DNA of 48,785 nt from Chara braunii (GCA_003427395.1 BFEA01000212.1:1718080-1766864), one strand, 5' to 3'; counted from the first letter of the stretch, positions 30,234 to 41,253 are shown. Numbers and translations are program-made. The notes: generated by a model not told the origin, from the sequence alone.

Positions 30234-30596
30234 CGTGCGGGTCCGATAAAGTCCTGGGACCGCGCGTGCCCCCTATGCTACAACGAACGAGAAACGTCCT
30301 CGGCTGGTCCACCTCTGCGATTGTAATTGATTAACTTTCGTATTGTGGACTGGTAGCTCGACGGGGATACGCCCACCGAAGGGAGGTGACAACTCCCGTA
30401 AGGTGGAGGTAAGTCGTGCCTCGCGTAGGCCCTATCCTGTCGTAGGGGCTCGCGAGAGGTATGGCTGGCGCACTCGGCCGAAGCGGCTTGCCGAAGCTCC
30501 ATGTGTATTCGCGACGAGGATCAAACCAACTCCTTCGTGACGCAACCGGGGGGGTCCCGCGTTGCCTTGTGCGGTGTCGGACCGATGCGCTCGACA
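30234..30596 (+). repeat. 363-bp dispersed repeat, plus-strand copy (possible solo LTR)
   Basis: Same length and about the same sequence as the inverted copy at 37238-37600. Inner core: gaggtaagtcgtgcctcgcg, ctatcctgtcgtagggg and gagaggtatggctggcgcac. It ends tgcgctcgaca and starts cgtgcgggtccgata (tgtgcgggtccgata in the other copy). TG...CA ends and equal length suggest a solo LTR, but no target-site duplication is visible. It contains a hairpin (30419-30459) with covariation relative to the 20.8-kb copy. Confidence 0.7.
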
Positions 30597-31110
30597 AGGG
30601 TTGAGGCAGAAAGTAGGACCTTGAGGTACTCTCCTTGGTTGGGACTCGGTCACGACCTACTTGGGACCCATTGGGACCCACTGGGACCCGACCCAAATAA
30701 GAAGGGCCTCTTGGATCCAAATCTGTTGACGCAATGTCACTCTCTGTCCTCTCTGGGATACTGCATTCTTCTTTTTTATTAGAGCCCTCACTGCCGAGGG
30801 GATCTCGACTGAGATACTTTGTCAGACTGATGACACACAATCCAATGCTTGACCTGCACCTTATACACCACTCAATTCTCCATTGCTATGTGATGTTACT
30901 TGTAGTCTGGTTTGCTGTACTTTGACAGTGCCAGTTAGATTAGGCTCAAGAGGATCTTGTACATGGTCTGACCAGACTCTTCTGAACGAATTGTATTCTT
31001 TTATTTGTTTCTTTTTTGGTTGCTCTCTAGTCCAAATATTTGCCGCTCCGACTAGGAGTTCTATCTTCTTCTCCGTACTTTCAATTTGTTTATTTTCTGA
31101 AGTCCACTAC
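30597..31110 (+). other. Leader just upstream of Element B gag
   Basis: Three copies of ttgggaccca-like words (30660-30695), then pyrimidine-rich DNA up to the gag ATG at 31111. An ORF in the gag frame extends upstream to about 30883, but its sequence looks non-coding. Confidence 0.4.
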
Positions 31111-32437
31111 ATGCCCGTTGAGACGCGCGGTCAAGAGAGAAGGGCAAGAGAAGCCATAACAACTGAAGGAGCTAATAGTTCCAACAAGGCACCAGCCAAA
31201 CTTTCTGATATGTTAAAGGCTCGCATGGATGCAGCGGTTGAGGCTGATAAACTGTTGTATGAGGCCCTCTATCAGAAAGAGTTTGCTGAGGAGGAAAAGG
31301 CGGAAGAAGCTAAGCAAAAAACAACCATTGAGGAACTTGAGGCTATTCTCAAAACATTCCGAATGTGTCTGATGCAGACTTTAAAAGAGATCTGGCTGTG
31401 TATGTACGTGCCCTAGTGAACTACCATTTGCTCGGCGAGCTCCCGAGTGTGAAATCTCAACTACTCGAGGAAATGAGCCAGATGCGTACTCAAATGGCTG
31501 AAATGGCCAGAAAGCATCGCGATCAGCTGCAGCAAATGACAAGCATGCATCAGGCCCAAACCTCAAGTTTTTTTTCCCGTTCTACCTTTGCACCCCTTCA
31601 TTCCTCTCCTTCTTCTCAATCTTCTTCATTGAGTTTGGTAATTCGGCCAGGACCTGCGACAAGTGCAGTTCCCACTTCCGCTACAAGCGGCAGCGCAGGA
31701 AGTTCTACAATTGCCGCAACTCTGAGATCGGATCCAACAGCAATAGATGGACCCAGCTATGGCAGTCCACACATGGACAGGAAGGCGGTGATGATACCAT
31801 CTAGGTTTGACTACAAGGAGGACGTTGAGTCTTGGGTCAACTCCATGAGAGCCTACTTTCAGGTGCAGGGCTCTCAAAGAGTGAACCAATCCTTGATCTT
31901 GTGGACGAACGTCGAGCCTGTCGTAAGGGGCTTCCTTGAACTCCAAGGCATGCAGTTGGGTACTCCAAGATCAACCTATCTGAGTGGCTTAGAGTCACGC
32001 CGGTCACCACTCTCGAGGATACACCAGTAGCGCAATATAAAGACCCGCATGTTGCAGCAAGGGTAAGGATACAATTGGATGAGCTTAAGCGCAACAAGTG
32101 GCAGGGCACCATGCACAAACTGCAATTGCATGTCAGCAAGCTCTTTATGACGCCAGAATTGGAGCTGACTGCGCAATCGTACTTGGATGTAGTCAAAGGG
32201 ACGGTTCCCACTCACTTAACCAATCACCTAGGCAGGGATTTCTTTGGTTGCACTGATTGGTTTGCCTTAATGAAGGATGAAGTCAATCAGGAGGCAGGAG
32301 ACCTCCTTACCGCAGCAAGCAGCGAAAAGATCTTTGTTCGCGAGCGATTTCGTGGCAACTATCGCTTAGCTTCGCTAGACTTGCTGGAAGGGGAAGGGGA
32401 GGCCGAAGCAGACGACCCCACTCTTGGCGACGACTAA
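31111..32437 (+). pseudogene. gag: Element B gag, frameshifted
   Basis: Starts MPVETRGQERRAREA at ATG 31111, with a charged helical stretch (AEEEKAEEAKQKTTIEEL). The frame changes near 31360 into a coiled coil (LEEMSQMRTQMAEMARKH), a Ser-rich linker and the capsid start IPSRFDYKEDVESWVNSM. It changes again near 31965 into LDELKRNKWQGTMHK, LFMTPELELTAQSYLDVVKG and LGRDFFGCTDWFALM, ending in an acidic tail at 32437. Motif order is that of a plant/charophyte gypsy gag. Two frameshifts make it non-functional as read. A zinc knuckle follows separately. Confidence 0.8.
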
Positions 32438-32603
32438 GAGCAGGACGTTGCTATAGCCTGCTCTTCAACTCAAGAATCTGATATGAATAATGATGATGAT
32501 AAATTTTGTGTTTTAAAAAGACTGCCATGGGAAGGGAAACCAAAACAGAAATTCAGTAAGGAGCTTCGTCGCACTTCCGAAGGGAGCCAAGATCCCAACC
32601 AAA

Positions 32604-32760
32604 CTGAAGGATGCAACTACTAAACCTTGGGTGAACCTCCGAATCAGTTGGGCTGAATGCAAGGCTAGAATGAAGAAGGGAGGTTGCCTGCATTGCTTGA
32701 AAATGAACCATAAGGTACAAGATTGCTATAGGCTGCAGGGAAACAAGAATCGGGCGTAGA
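32604..32760 (+). pseudogene. Element B nucleocapsid zinc knuckle
   Basis: A short open stretch reads KPWVNLRISWAECKARMKKG followed by a CX2CX4HX4C knuckle (CLHCLKMNHKVQDC, 32685-32726), ending at TAG 32758-32760. It is separated from the gag capsid part by stops, so gag is broken into at least three pieces. This motif is RNA-binding in all retroelement gags. Confidence 0.75.
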
Positions 32761-32938
32761 GTTGGCATCAGTACCCTCTATGACAAGGGAGACTAAATCT
32801 GATGCAGTTCAATAGTCCTCTCTTGAAGTCGCGTCATCTGCTGATTCCAAGGCTAAAGTTTGTCATGCTTTGTATGTTGAGCCTTGGGAGGAGTCTGAGA
32901 CGATTGACTTCCACTATCACTTAGAGCACTGAACTAAG

Positions 32939-33351
32939 ATGAAAAATCAACATGCTCAAGGGATAGTGAAGTTAATCTTCTTCAAGCTTCTCATATACCA
33001 CCGCTATCTTCATGTCTTGATTGATTGTGGTACGATAACTAACTTTATGTCACCACGCGGGATACACAAAGTGGGTTTGGGGATGAAGCAAGTGGCTTTG
33101 CAAAACCCTGTCGAACTCAAGTAGGCAACAAGGAAATTGTCTCATCTACGCATGTAGTCAAAGGTGTGCGCACTACCTTTGACAAGGACAAGACAGTCAC
33201 CCACGCATTGAACTCCTACGTCCTTGACAAGTGTCCCTTCGACGTTGTCCTTGGCTTGGGCTGGCTGCAGTCCCAATGCGAATGGACCAAGTGGAAGGAG
33301 TCACTTTTCATGGTCAAAGATGCTAAAGGGAACGAGTTTCCCGTCCTATGA
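32939..33351 (+). pseudogene. Element B aspartic protease
   Basis: Retropepsin-like sequence HVLIDCGTITNFMSPRGI (33013-33066), then a frameshift near 33122, then FDVVLGLGWLQSQ (33239-33277), which corresponds to the FDIILGMPWL block of Element A. The catalytic triplet is D-C-G rather than D-S/T-G. D-C-G may be a natural variant of the family or a mutation. The frame ends at TGA 33349-33351. Confidence 0.7.
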
Positions 33352-33729
33352 GAAGCACGAGTTCCAGTGACTTTTCTCAATGCCATGCAGTTCTGCAAAA
33401 CGTGGTGCAAGCACAAAGAGGACGAACAAATGTATGTTGCCTATGTTCGCCCTACTCATGTGCCATCTACTTTTGCAGCTAGTACTAATCGTACTTCATA
33501 TAATGAGTCTACTTCTAGCACTTCTATTTTTCTACCTTCTACTCTACTTCATATTTGGTCGCTTCCATTCGTAATCTGCGACCTGATCTAGGTGACTCGT
33601 TTCTGATCCTTCGCCCTCACCGGTCCCACCAAGCATCCAAAACCTACTTGACCGATTCTCGGAAGTTCTGGCTGAACCATGTGGATTCCCCTTGTGATCG
33701 GTCCGACACACAGCCGAGTTGGTCAAAGG

Positions 33730-34960
33730 TGTTGTTCCTCCAAAGGGTTGTGTGTACCAAATGGGATCCGACGAGTTGGAGGAACTCCGAAAACAAATTG
33801 ACGAAATAATCGACAAGGGTTGAATCAAACCTAACGAATCTGAATTTGGTGCACCTGTTTTGTTTGTCCCTAAGAAAGGAGGCAAACTCCGTATGTGTAT
33901 CGATTATCACGGTTTAAACCCCATCACCCGAAATAATGGATATCCATTGTCACGCATAGATGACTTGGTTGATGCTGTCGGTGGGTGCAAAGTCTTCTCC
34001 AAGATCGATCTCAAGTTTGGCTACCACCAGATTGAATACGATCCTGCGGACCGACACAAGACTGCGTTCAAGATACGCGATGGGCTTCACGCATTTACTG
34101 TAATGCCCTTTGGTCTCACAAACACACCGGCCACCTTTCAAAGCCTCATGGACAAGGTCCTCTGCGAACAGATTGGTCGGTTTGTGGTAGTGTATCTCGA
34201 TGATATTCTCATCTTTAGTAAATCTATCGAGGAACACATGAAGCGCCTTGAGGAAGTGTTCACCATCCTCAAGAAAACACAACTCCATCTCAATGGCCTC
34301 ATCTATCTTGGGCATCGGTTGTCTGCTGCAAGGCTCGAGCCTGAGGCAACTAAGGTTGAGGTCATATGTGACTGGCCTCGACCCGCGAACATTCGTGAAC
34401 TGCGTTCTTTCCTCGGTCTCGCATCGTACTATCGAAAGTTTGTGCCCCGATTCTTTATTGTTGCTCGCCCGTTGTCCCGACTAACGAGTAAGAATGTGCC
34501 TTACGCATGGGATGCAACATGTGAGGCCGCATTTCAAACCTTGAAAGAGACCTTGGTAAGTTACCTTGTACTCCACATTGCAGATTCCGAACTAACATTC
34601 GTAGTCACTACGGATGTTAGCCAATATGGGATTGACGCAGTGCTGCAACAAGATGACGACGATGGCTTGCGGCCACTCGAATACTACAGCAAACGCATGC
34701 CCAGTGAAAAGGTAGCCTTTTCGACCTACATGTGCGAGCTCTATGCGTTGCGTATGACTTTGGATCACCGGAAGCACTATCTTTGGGACACCACTTCAAA
34801 GTGTTCTCAGATCATGAGATCTTGAAGTGGATTAAGGAGCAAAACACCCTGTCTCCTACTTTACTGCGCTGGTTCCATGAGATTGACATCTTTGACTTCG
34901 AGCTAAGACATAAAGAAGGTTGTTATAATCGAGGTGTTGATGCGTTGTCTCGCCACCCCG
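33730..34960 (+). pseudogene. pol: Element B reverse transcriptase and RNase H
   Basis: Upstream LRKQIDEIIDKG is followed by TGA (33821-33823) and then GAPVLFVPKKGGKLRMCIDY. RT motifs are FSKIDLKFGYHQ, VMPFGLTNTPATFQ and YLDD (about 34193-34204), then FLGLASYYRKF. About 10 residues are missing in phase between LHLN and LIYLGH (near 34290), where the other elements have a Lys/Cys-rich strand. RNase H has VTTDVSQYGIDAVL and a later frame with HFKVFSDHEILKW, then GVDALSRHPEY. The frame shifts near 34790. Many motifs are intact, but the stop, deletion and frameshift rule out a working polyprotein. Confidence 0.88.
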
Positions 34961-36060
34961 AGTACATGACTTGCCTTGTGAATTCCTACGATGTTTGGAA
35001 AAATCCGAAGGAGGAGATCGTAGAACACAATGCCAAGGACCCGGACCTTAGTCCTATCCTTGAGCAGTTGGAGGCTGACCCTAACATTCAGCCTGATTTT
35101 CACGAATTCAGAAAACTGGTTTTCTCACGCTACGGGAATCACGACCGTTTGTGTGTGCCTAACCATGAACCTCTCCACACGCACTTCTTGGATTTGGCTC
35201 ATAGCCGGAGTGGACACTTCAGCATGGCAAAGACGTAAGGAAACCTATTAAAACAGTTTGATTGGCCTGGTATGAAAGGATCTGCTGAAAAATTTGTGGC
35301 TAAGTGTAAAGTATGTCAACGAATCAAACCATGCAGACAAAAGCCCATGGGGCTACTTAAACCCCTTCCCATTCCCAATGGACCCCGGGAGTCCGTCTCC
35401 ATCGACTTCACCAACATGGGAAAGGTAAGTAAGAACGACTATTCGCAAGTCATGGTGATTGTTGACCGCTTCTCTAAATTTCTGAATCTGATTCCTTTGC
35501 CATCTCATGCCCCAACTGAATTGGTGATCCGTGAGTTCGAACAGAAGTACATTCTGCAGTTCGGAACCCTAAAAACTCTTGTAAGTGATCGAGACCCGCG
35601 CTTCACAAGTACCGAATGGAAGGACTTCATGTCCCAACTCCCTCGCCTCAGACTATGCATGACATTTGGCAGACATCCCGAAGCCAATGGTTGGGCTGAG
35701 GAAATCAACCAGATTGTGTTCCAACTTCTACGCGCTTTAATTATTCTGGATTAGGAGACGTGGGATGAAGAGTTCTATTTCGTCAAAGGGTTGTACAATA
35801 ACTCCATTCACTCTTCCACCGGCATGATGCCCAATAGGCTACATTACGGTTGGCAGATTCGAAATCCGCTCTCCTACCTGTTCCTTGAACAGTCAGCTGG
35901 TTTAACACCTGGCAAGCCTGGCTTCAGGGCCAAGTACGATCACTTGCTCAAAGTTGTCATTGCAGCAATGACCAAGCGATAACATACAATGATCCATCAT
36001 GCGAACAAGAAGCGCCGACCTTCGGATATCGAAGTAGGAAGTTATGTCTAGGTCAAAATG
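34961..36060 (+). pseudogene. Element B integrase
   Basis: One frame runs through with stops near 35236, 35752, 35980 and 36048. The zinc-finger Cys pair is visible (CKVCQRIKPC). Core motifs: SVSIDFTNMGK, VSDRDPRFTS and HPEANGWAEEINQ, giving D, D and E with one extra residue relative to the usual D35E spacing. GWAEE replaces the usual GQTER. Downstream, YNNSIHSSTGMMPNRLHYG matches the conserved integrase tail (AYN.S.H..TG..PF...YG). Confidence 0.85.
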
Positions 36061-36590
36061 TCTGGATTCTCAAAAGAAGAGGGAGTCTCACGCAAACTAC
36101 TTTCGCTCTACTATGGTCCGTGGGAAGTTATGAATGTGATTGGCAAGGATGGGTTTGGCCCCTGTATACAATTGTTGTGCCGCCTCATATGCGCACATAC
36201 CCCGTCTTTCATGCATCAAAACTGTATATCCACCGTGATGCTAAATCCTTTGATTGTCGTGAAGACATGATTCCTCGTGCAACTGATGGCGGTCATAAGA
36301 TCGATAAAATCAAACAACACGTAGGGAAGGGACGTAACAAACAGTACCAGGTTCACTTCATGTATCACCCATTGGACGATCTATACTGGATCTCCAAGAA
36401 CGAACTGCTGCGCAGCGCACCTCGCGTTGTTAAAGCCTACGCACGATAAATCGCCTCTAATGTTGTTCCTGAAATCTCTGCAAAGCTCACTGCGACAGAG
36501 TACTCTCAAAATCTCTTTGCCTTATTTGCTTACGATGCATTTGTCGATGACTCAGACCGAGTTACTCGCTCGAAGGGACCTCGCTCTTAA
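36061..36590 (+). pseudogene. Element B integrase C-terminus with chromodomain-like end
   Basis: GPWEVMNVIGKDGFG (integrase GPF-type region) is followed after a frameshift by RTYPVFHASKLYIHRDA and a chromodomain-like stretch (QYQVHFMYHPLDDLYWISKN, about 36340-36400). This corresponds to the YLVRWKYYPDEEASWE region of Element C. Readable coding ends at TAA 36447-36449, and a further open tail reaches the polypurine tract. A degenerate chromodomain would place B among chromoviruses. Confidence 0.65.
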
Positions 36591-36596
36591 GGGGGG
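36588..36596 (+). other. Element B polypurine tract
   Basis: AAGGGGGGG lies immediately upstream of TAG and the LTR start TGTGATGACC at 36601. It would prime plus-strand cDNA synthesis. Position and composition are diagnostic. Confidence 0.75.
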
Positions 36597-36600
36597 GTAG

Positions 36601-37237
36601 TGTGATGACCCGACCAAACCTGACTGGGACACACAGTTGATTTATGAGTTTGCTCATGGACTGAATGCGTTACTGAGTTTCCCGCTTGCTACTAAGTTCT
36701 GCATGTCTGTGTGTGTGTGCACGCTTGCTGGTCTGCATGTCTGTCTGAGTGCTGGTTGGTTTGAGTGTGTGTGTGACACGCAAGGGCACTTGTTCGTTCG
36801 TTGGGCCCTCAGGGCCGATACTTACCTGTGGCTGTGGCATTGCGGATTGCAGCGGGGGAAAACACTCAAGTAGTAGGTAGGACGGTACCACACCCTGAAG
36901 AGGTAGATGTGCGGGTACTGGAGGCCGAGCAGAAGAAAACAAAAGTGGCATTTTGAGAGGCCCAATAGTTGTAGGCTAGGCTTAGGCGGGTACCAGTTGA
37001 ACCAGTCTGAGTGTAGGACCTATACAGGCAATATCAGAGTCTACAATGATGTCTCCCTCCGAAAGGGAGGAGGTACCGGTTGCTGGGAAGGCTGAGCGGC
37101 CTAGTAGTCACCGCCCAAGAGGCAAGCAGGCCGCTATATCTCCAGGTCGGGTGAAGAGCCCAACCTCATTGTCGGTGTGCAAGTCTGGCAACACACTGGT
37201 TGGAGCGCTGTTGGAGCAGCGCTAGCAAGAGCGGTGC
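36601..37237 (+). repeat. Element B 3' LTR, truncated
   Basis: Matches the first ~640 bp of the 5' LTR (same start, gt-rich tract, gaagaggtagatgtgcgg, cgaaagggaggaggtaccgg). It stops at 37237, where the inverted 363-bp repeat begins, leaving the last ~590 bp of the LTR absent from the window. Confidence 0.85.
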
Positions 37238-37600
37238 TGTCGAGCGCATCGGTCCGACACCGCACAAGCGGGGCGGGACCCTCCCGACCGCGTCACGTAG
37301 GAGTTGGTCTGTTCCTCGTCATGAATACACATGGAGCTTCCGCAAGCCGCTCCGACCGAGTGCGCCAACCATACCTCTCGCTAGCCCCTACGACAGGATA
37401 GGGCCTACGCGAGGCACGACTTACCTCCACCTTAGGGGGTTTGTCACTTCCCTTCGATGGGCATATCCTTGCTGAGCTACCGGTCCACAGTACAAAAGCT
37501 AATCAGCTGCAATCGCAGAGGTGGACCAGCTGAGGGCGTTTCTCATTCGCTGTAGCATAGGGGGTACGTGCGGTTTTTACACCTCTATCGGACCCGCACA
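37238..37600 (-). repeat. 363-bp dispersed repeat, minus-strand copy
   Basis: Inverted relative to 30234-30596 and the same length. On the minus strand it begins TGTGCGGGTCCGATA and ends GCGCTCGACA. It lies between the Element C pol tail and the truncated Element B LTR, so it may be Element C's 3' LTR or terminal region, or an independent insertion. The C pol frame runs a few codons into it (to 37577). Its hairpin is at 37374-37414. Confidence 0.7.
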
Positions 37601-38110
37601 CGAACTGAGGCCTGAATGCACAAGGTAAGGTGGTGGCATACGCCCAAAGTCGCCGAAGTTGATAAAGTAGCTAAAACCGAGAAGGTGGCGGAAGTCATCG
37701 AGATGGTTGATGAAGTAGGACTCGAGTCGATGTCGAAGAAGAGCCGCAAAACGCTGACATTCTGAAGAGCTGATGATGGAGTGCATGACAGTGTGAGTCC
37801 GTGGTAGGAGTTAGGTAAGTCAATTGTCGAGACGCCGAGGGCGTCGACGAGTGCGTTGTGGACGGGCGGAGACGTCCTTCTATTGCTGAAAAACGGCCTC
37901 ATAGGGAGCGGGCTCGTCCTCAGCAATCTCCTCAGCTGAAGGAGGAGGAAGAGGGTCAGTCAACTAAGTAGGAGCAAATGTCTCAACACAACGAGGTTGA
38001 TCATATGCACGCACTGGCATCCAGGCGTACTCGAAGTGCTCCCAAGAAGCCTCCTCATCAGGATAGTACTTCCAACGCACAAGGTAGTCGATGAGGGGAG
38101 GGGTATCATC
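37577..38110 (-). pseudogene. Element C chromodomain and pol C-terminal tail
   Basis: Chromodomain: DYLVRWKYYPDEEASWEHFE (about 38082-38023) followed by YAWMPVRAYDQPRCVETF and TAG at 37964-37966. The aromatic cage region (Y, W and E-rich ASWE) is recognisable; such domains direct chromovirus integration to marked chromatin. The same frame continues past four stops through PAPYEAVFQQ, RTRRRPRRLDN and RFAALLRHRLESYFINHLDD to 37577. This suggests the original protein had a long tail beyond the chromodomain. Confidence 0.8.
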
Positions 38111-38276
38111 GGTAACTCGGCGAGATACGATGCCGGAAACAACGAACTTCTCGTGACCGGTGGAGGGCGCTCATAAGGGCATTCGGCGAAGCGCTCGAAC
38201 TGTCTGTGATAAGGACTATGCAAGGAAACATGATATACATCATGTACCTCAGCCTATTGAAGGTAATCATGTAGCT

Positions 38277-39500
38277 TCACACGAAAGCTAACCGGACTAG
38301 TAGCATTATTAGAACGGACAATCTGAACTTGCGAAGCCTATCCGTTTTAAGCTGCAAGTGGCGTGTGGCGACCAACACATTGTCACAGACTTTGAATGGA
38401 TGATCCATTTGTGATCGGTTCGCTCCTGCGGCCATGCGAGTCTGGGAGTCGGCTAGACTCTCATATGCGTGCCTTATAATCGCCGCCATGTGGGCGATCC
38501 AGTCGTCAAGCGCAAAACAACGAGTGTTTGGGTGCAACCGCGACAGTCATAGGAAATCCGCGGGTACACGAGGGTGGTAGTCGAGGTCGCAATAGAATGG
38601 CGACATCCCCGCGGCTCGCGAAATGACATGGTTGTACACAATCTCCGCATGGGCTAAGTGCAAGTCTCAATGTTGGTCATCCCTAATAAACTTTCGGAGG
38701 ATATTACAGGGAGTTTTATTGATGACCTCAGTCTGGCCATCGGTCTGAGGGTGGTAAGACGACGAGAAGTAGAAGCTGGGATCCATACACCTCGTGTAGG
38801 CGTCGCCAAAATGTGATGGTAAAGCGTGGGTCATGGTCGGATATGATGCTCTAAGATAAGTCGTGATCTCTCACGACTTAGTCGAAGACGATGTCGGTGA
38901 CCTCACGAGTGGTAATGCGATAGCTGCACGGGACAAAACATGCACGCTTCATGAAGGGATCAACGACAACCAAGATAACATCATGACCGCGCTCAGTAAG
39001 AGGGCGGAGGAGAACAACAAAATTCATCGAGATAGACTGCCAATGACCCTTGGGTATGGGTAGAGGCCGAAGTAACCCATACGGAAGGTGATTTGCACTA
39101 TTCGTCTCCTAGCAAGTAGGACACCTGCACGTAGGCTTTAACGAAGTCCTTGGACTTCGGCCAGACGTATAGGCGGCAAACACGGACTAACGTCTTGTGG
39201 AAGGCCATATGACCGGCAAACTCCCTGGTCATGGAACTCTACTATGGCCTGGATGCGGAACTGTCCAGTGGAGGGAACACATATACGTGGTTGGAGTTGA
39301 CCACGCTAGTACGCTAGACCGTTCTCACCGAGGGAGTATGAAAGAACGATCTTGCCACTCCGCAGTATCGTGTGGATGTCGCGATAATCCGGACAGTGGA
39401 AGTACTGAGTGCGATATGCATCGATCACCGACTGATCAACGGCAGTGACCGAGATGGGAGGAAGGTGGATGGGTTTCTGATTGTGGTCAGGATGGCGGGA
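38277..39500 (-). pseudogene. Element C integrase, multiple frameshifts
   Basis: From the minus strand: VDQSVIDAYRTQYFHCPDY (linker after RNase H), then a zinc-finger region with GFHDTLVAGHMAFHKTL, a core with VILVVVDPFMKRA and SDHDPRFTITFWRRL, and a C-terminal part, YESLADSQTRMAAGANRSQ, HPFKVCDNVLVATRHLQLKT and DRLRKFRL. Many stops and frame changes separate them. The second catalytic Asp region (SDHDPRF) is visible; the region of the catalytic Glu is too degraded to call. Confidence 0.75.
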
Positions 39501-40770
39501 CAAGGCATCGACGACGTGGTTCGTTTCACCCTTGATAGGCTAAGTGGTTAAACCGAACTCGGATAAATCATGCCACCAGCGTGCTTGTCGAGGGGAAAGC
39601 TTGGGTTTTGTGAGGAAAGCCTAGACAACTGAGTTGTTCGTGCGCACCGAAAAGGGCACCCCGTGCAGATAATGATGCCAGTATCGGGTAGCATAAACTA
39701 CTGCGAGAACCTCACATTCATCGGGATTGTAGTTTATCTCAGTAGGCAGTAGCTGACGAGAGTAGAAGGCGATCGGACAATCCCTAACACGAGCATCGAC
39801 AATCCCATCCTTTGAGATGGTTGGGGAGTAAGTGACGGGAGGACTATCAGTGGAGGGAAGTGGTGGAAGGATAGGCGTCAGTCGAGAAGTAGTGTCAGCA
39901 GGATGGGGGGGGAAAGTAGGGAACATGGGGATGAGGGAATTGGGGAGGGGAAAAACCGGCGCACAAGTCGCCGCCTTCTTGAGGACGCAAAAAGCATCCT
40001 CGCAGAGGGGTGTCCAAAACCATGGTGGGTTCTTCTGGAGGAGGGTGGAGGTAAGGATGTAGGAATACTTAGTGTATCCCTGGATGAAATTACTATAGTA
40101 ACTAGGCCTAGAAAACTGCAAAGTTGCTTAACGGATGTGGGGACAGGCCACTCCGCGATAGCAGTGATCTTCGTGTCGTCCATGTGGAGACCCTGGTCAG
40201 ACACCTGGTGTCCTAGAAAGTTCATTTTGCGTTGGGCAAAGTGGCACCTGCTGAGCTTGGCATAGAAGCCATGCTTGCGTAAGCGCTGTAGGACATCGCG
40301 AAGGTGTCTGAGATGGTCTTCTAAGGTACGCTTGTAGACCAAGATGTCGTCCAGGTATATGAGAACGTATTCTTTAAGGATGTCGTTGAAGATATCATTC
40401 ATCTCCATCTGGAAGGTGGCGGGTGCATTGGTGAGGCCGAATGACATCACCGTGAACTCGTAGTGGCCAAAGCGCGATCGAAAGGCAGTATTTGAATGGT
40501 CCTCTACGGCAACGCTCTGGTCATAACCACTACGAAGATCGATCTTCGTGAAGAAGTGGTTGCCTGCTAGACGGTCAAACAACTTATCTGCGTGAGGCAT
40601 GGGGTAGCTGTTTTTAACCGTGTAACGGTTAAGGCCGCAGTAATCAATGCAGAGGGGGAGGGTTTCATCTGCTTTGCGAGAAAAGAGAACGGGTGCACCC
40701 CAGGGAGAGTTACATGTTTTAATGAAACCAGTCGAAGAACCTCTTTAAGCTGACGCTCGAGTTTTGTCGC
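39501..40770 (-). pseudogene. pol: Element C reverse transcriptase and RNase H
   Basis: The RT frame 40600-39878 gives MPHADKLFDRLAG, FFTKIDLRSGYDQ, VMSFGLTNAPATFQ and YLDD (about 40357-40346). Upstream CIDYCGLNRYTVKNS is in another frame. A frameshift near 40110 moves to YYSNFIQGYTKYSYIL. RNase H is unusual: the first strand that should hold the TTDAS acid is replaced by a Pro-rich run (PMFPTFPPHPADTTSRLTPI). The later parts FYSRQLLPTEINYNPDECE and VLAVVYATRYWHHYLHG are conserved. RNase H activity would be lost. Confidence 0.85.
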
Positions 40771-41253
40771 CTCTGGAATCGTGAGTAGGTAGGGTGCCTA
40801 ATGGTGGACACGATAGTCAGGCACGAGTTGGATAGAATGCTCGATACTGGGCATTGAAGAGATCCGGTTGTATGAGAAATACGAGGGGAAAGACGCCGCA
40901 GTACTCTCGAATCATGTCACGAAAGGCGGGTTTTAAGTCGGTCATGAACCGCGGGAGTTCCTCAGTGTTTGCGTCAGCACCAGACGTATGTGTGGACTCG
41001 CCAGTGGATGGCGGAGGAACTTGGGATGTCAAAGGGGCATCTGCAGGCTGAGGGGTGGATACAGAGATGAGAGCCGCGGAGATGGAGGAAGGGTCAGGGG
41101 GATCGGGCTCCAAAGAGATTACCTCAACCTCTGGACAAAGTGGATCATAGTGAAGAAGATCCATGATGTTCACCGAGTAGAGGGTGGCGTCCTCCTGAAG
41201 TATGAAGTGAGCAAACTGGCAAGGAGAAGTGAAGGCGATGTCTGGGTGGGACC

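Larger units (their letters stand above)
21357..37237 (+). mobile_element. Element B: Ty3/gypsy LTR retrotransposon, decayed, with very long non-coding interval
   Basis: Left LTR 21357-22589 is followed by a PBS (22591-22602). The decayed gag-pol lies at 31111-36590, and a polypurine tract (36588-36596) precedes the right LTR (36601-37237). The two LTRs align over the retained ~640 bp with roughly 8 percent differences by eye. All parts are on the plus strand, so they can form one element. However, 8.5 kb lies between PBS and gag, far more than a normal leader, so nested insertions are likely. It is also possible that the left LTR belongs to a different member of the same family. The right LTR is truncated where a TGTCGAGCG-ended repeat begins at 37238. 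Confidence 0.7.
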
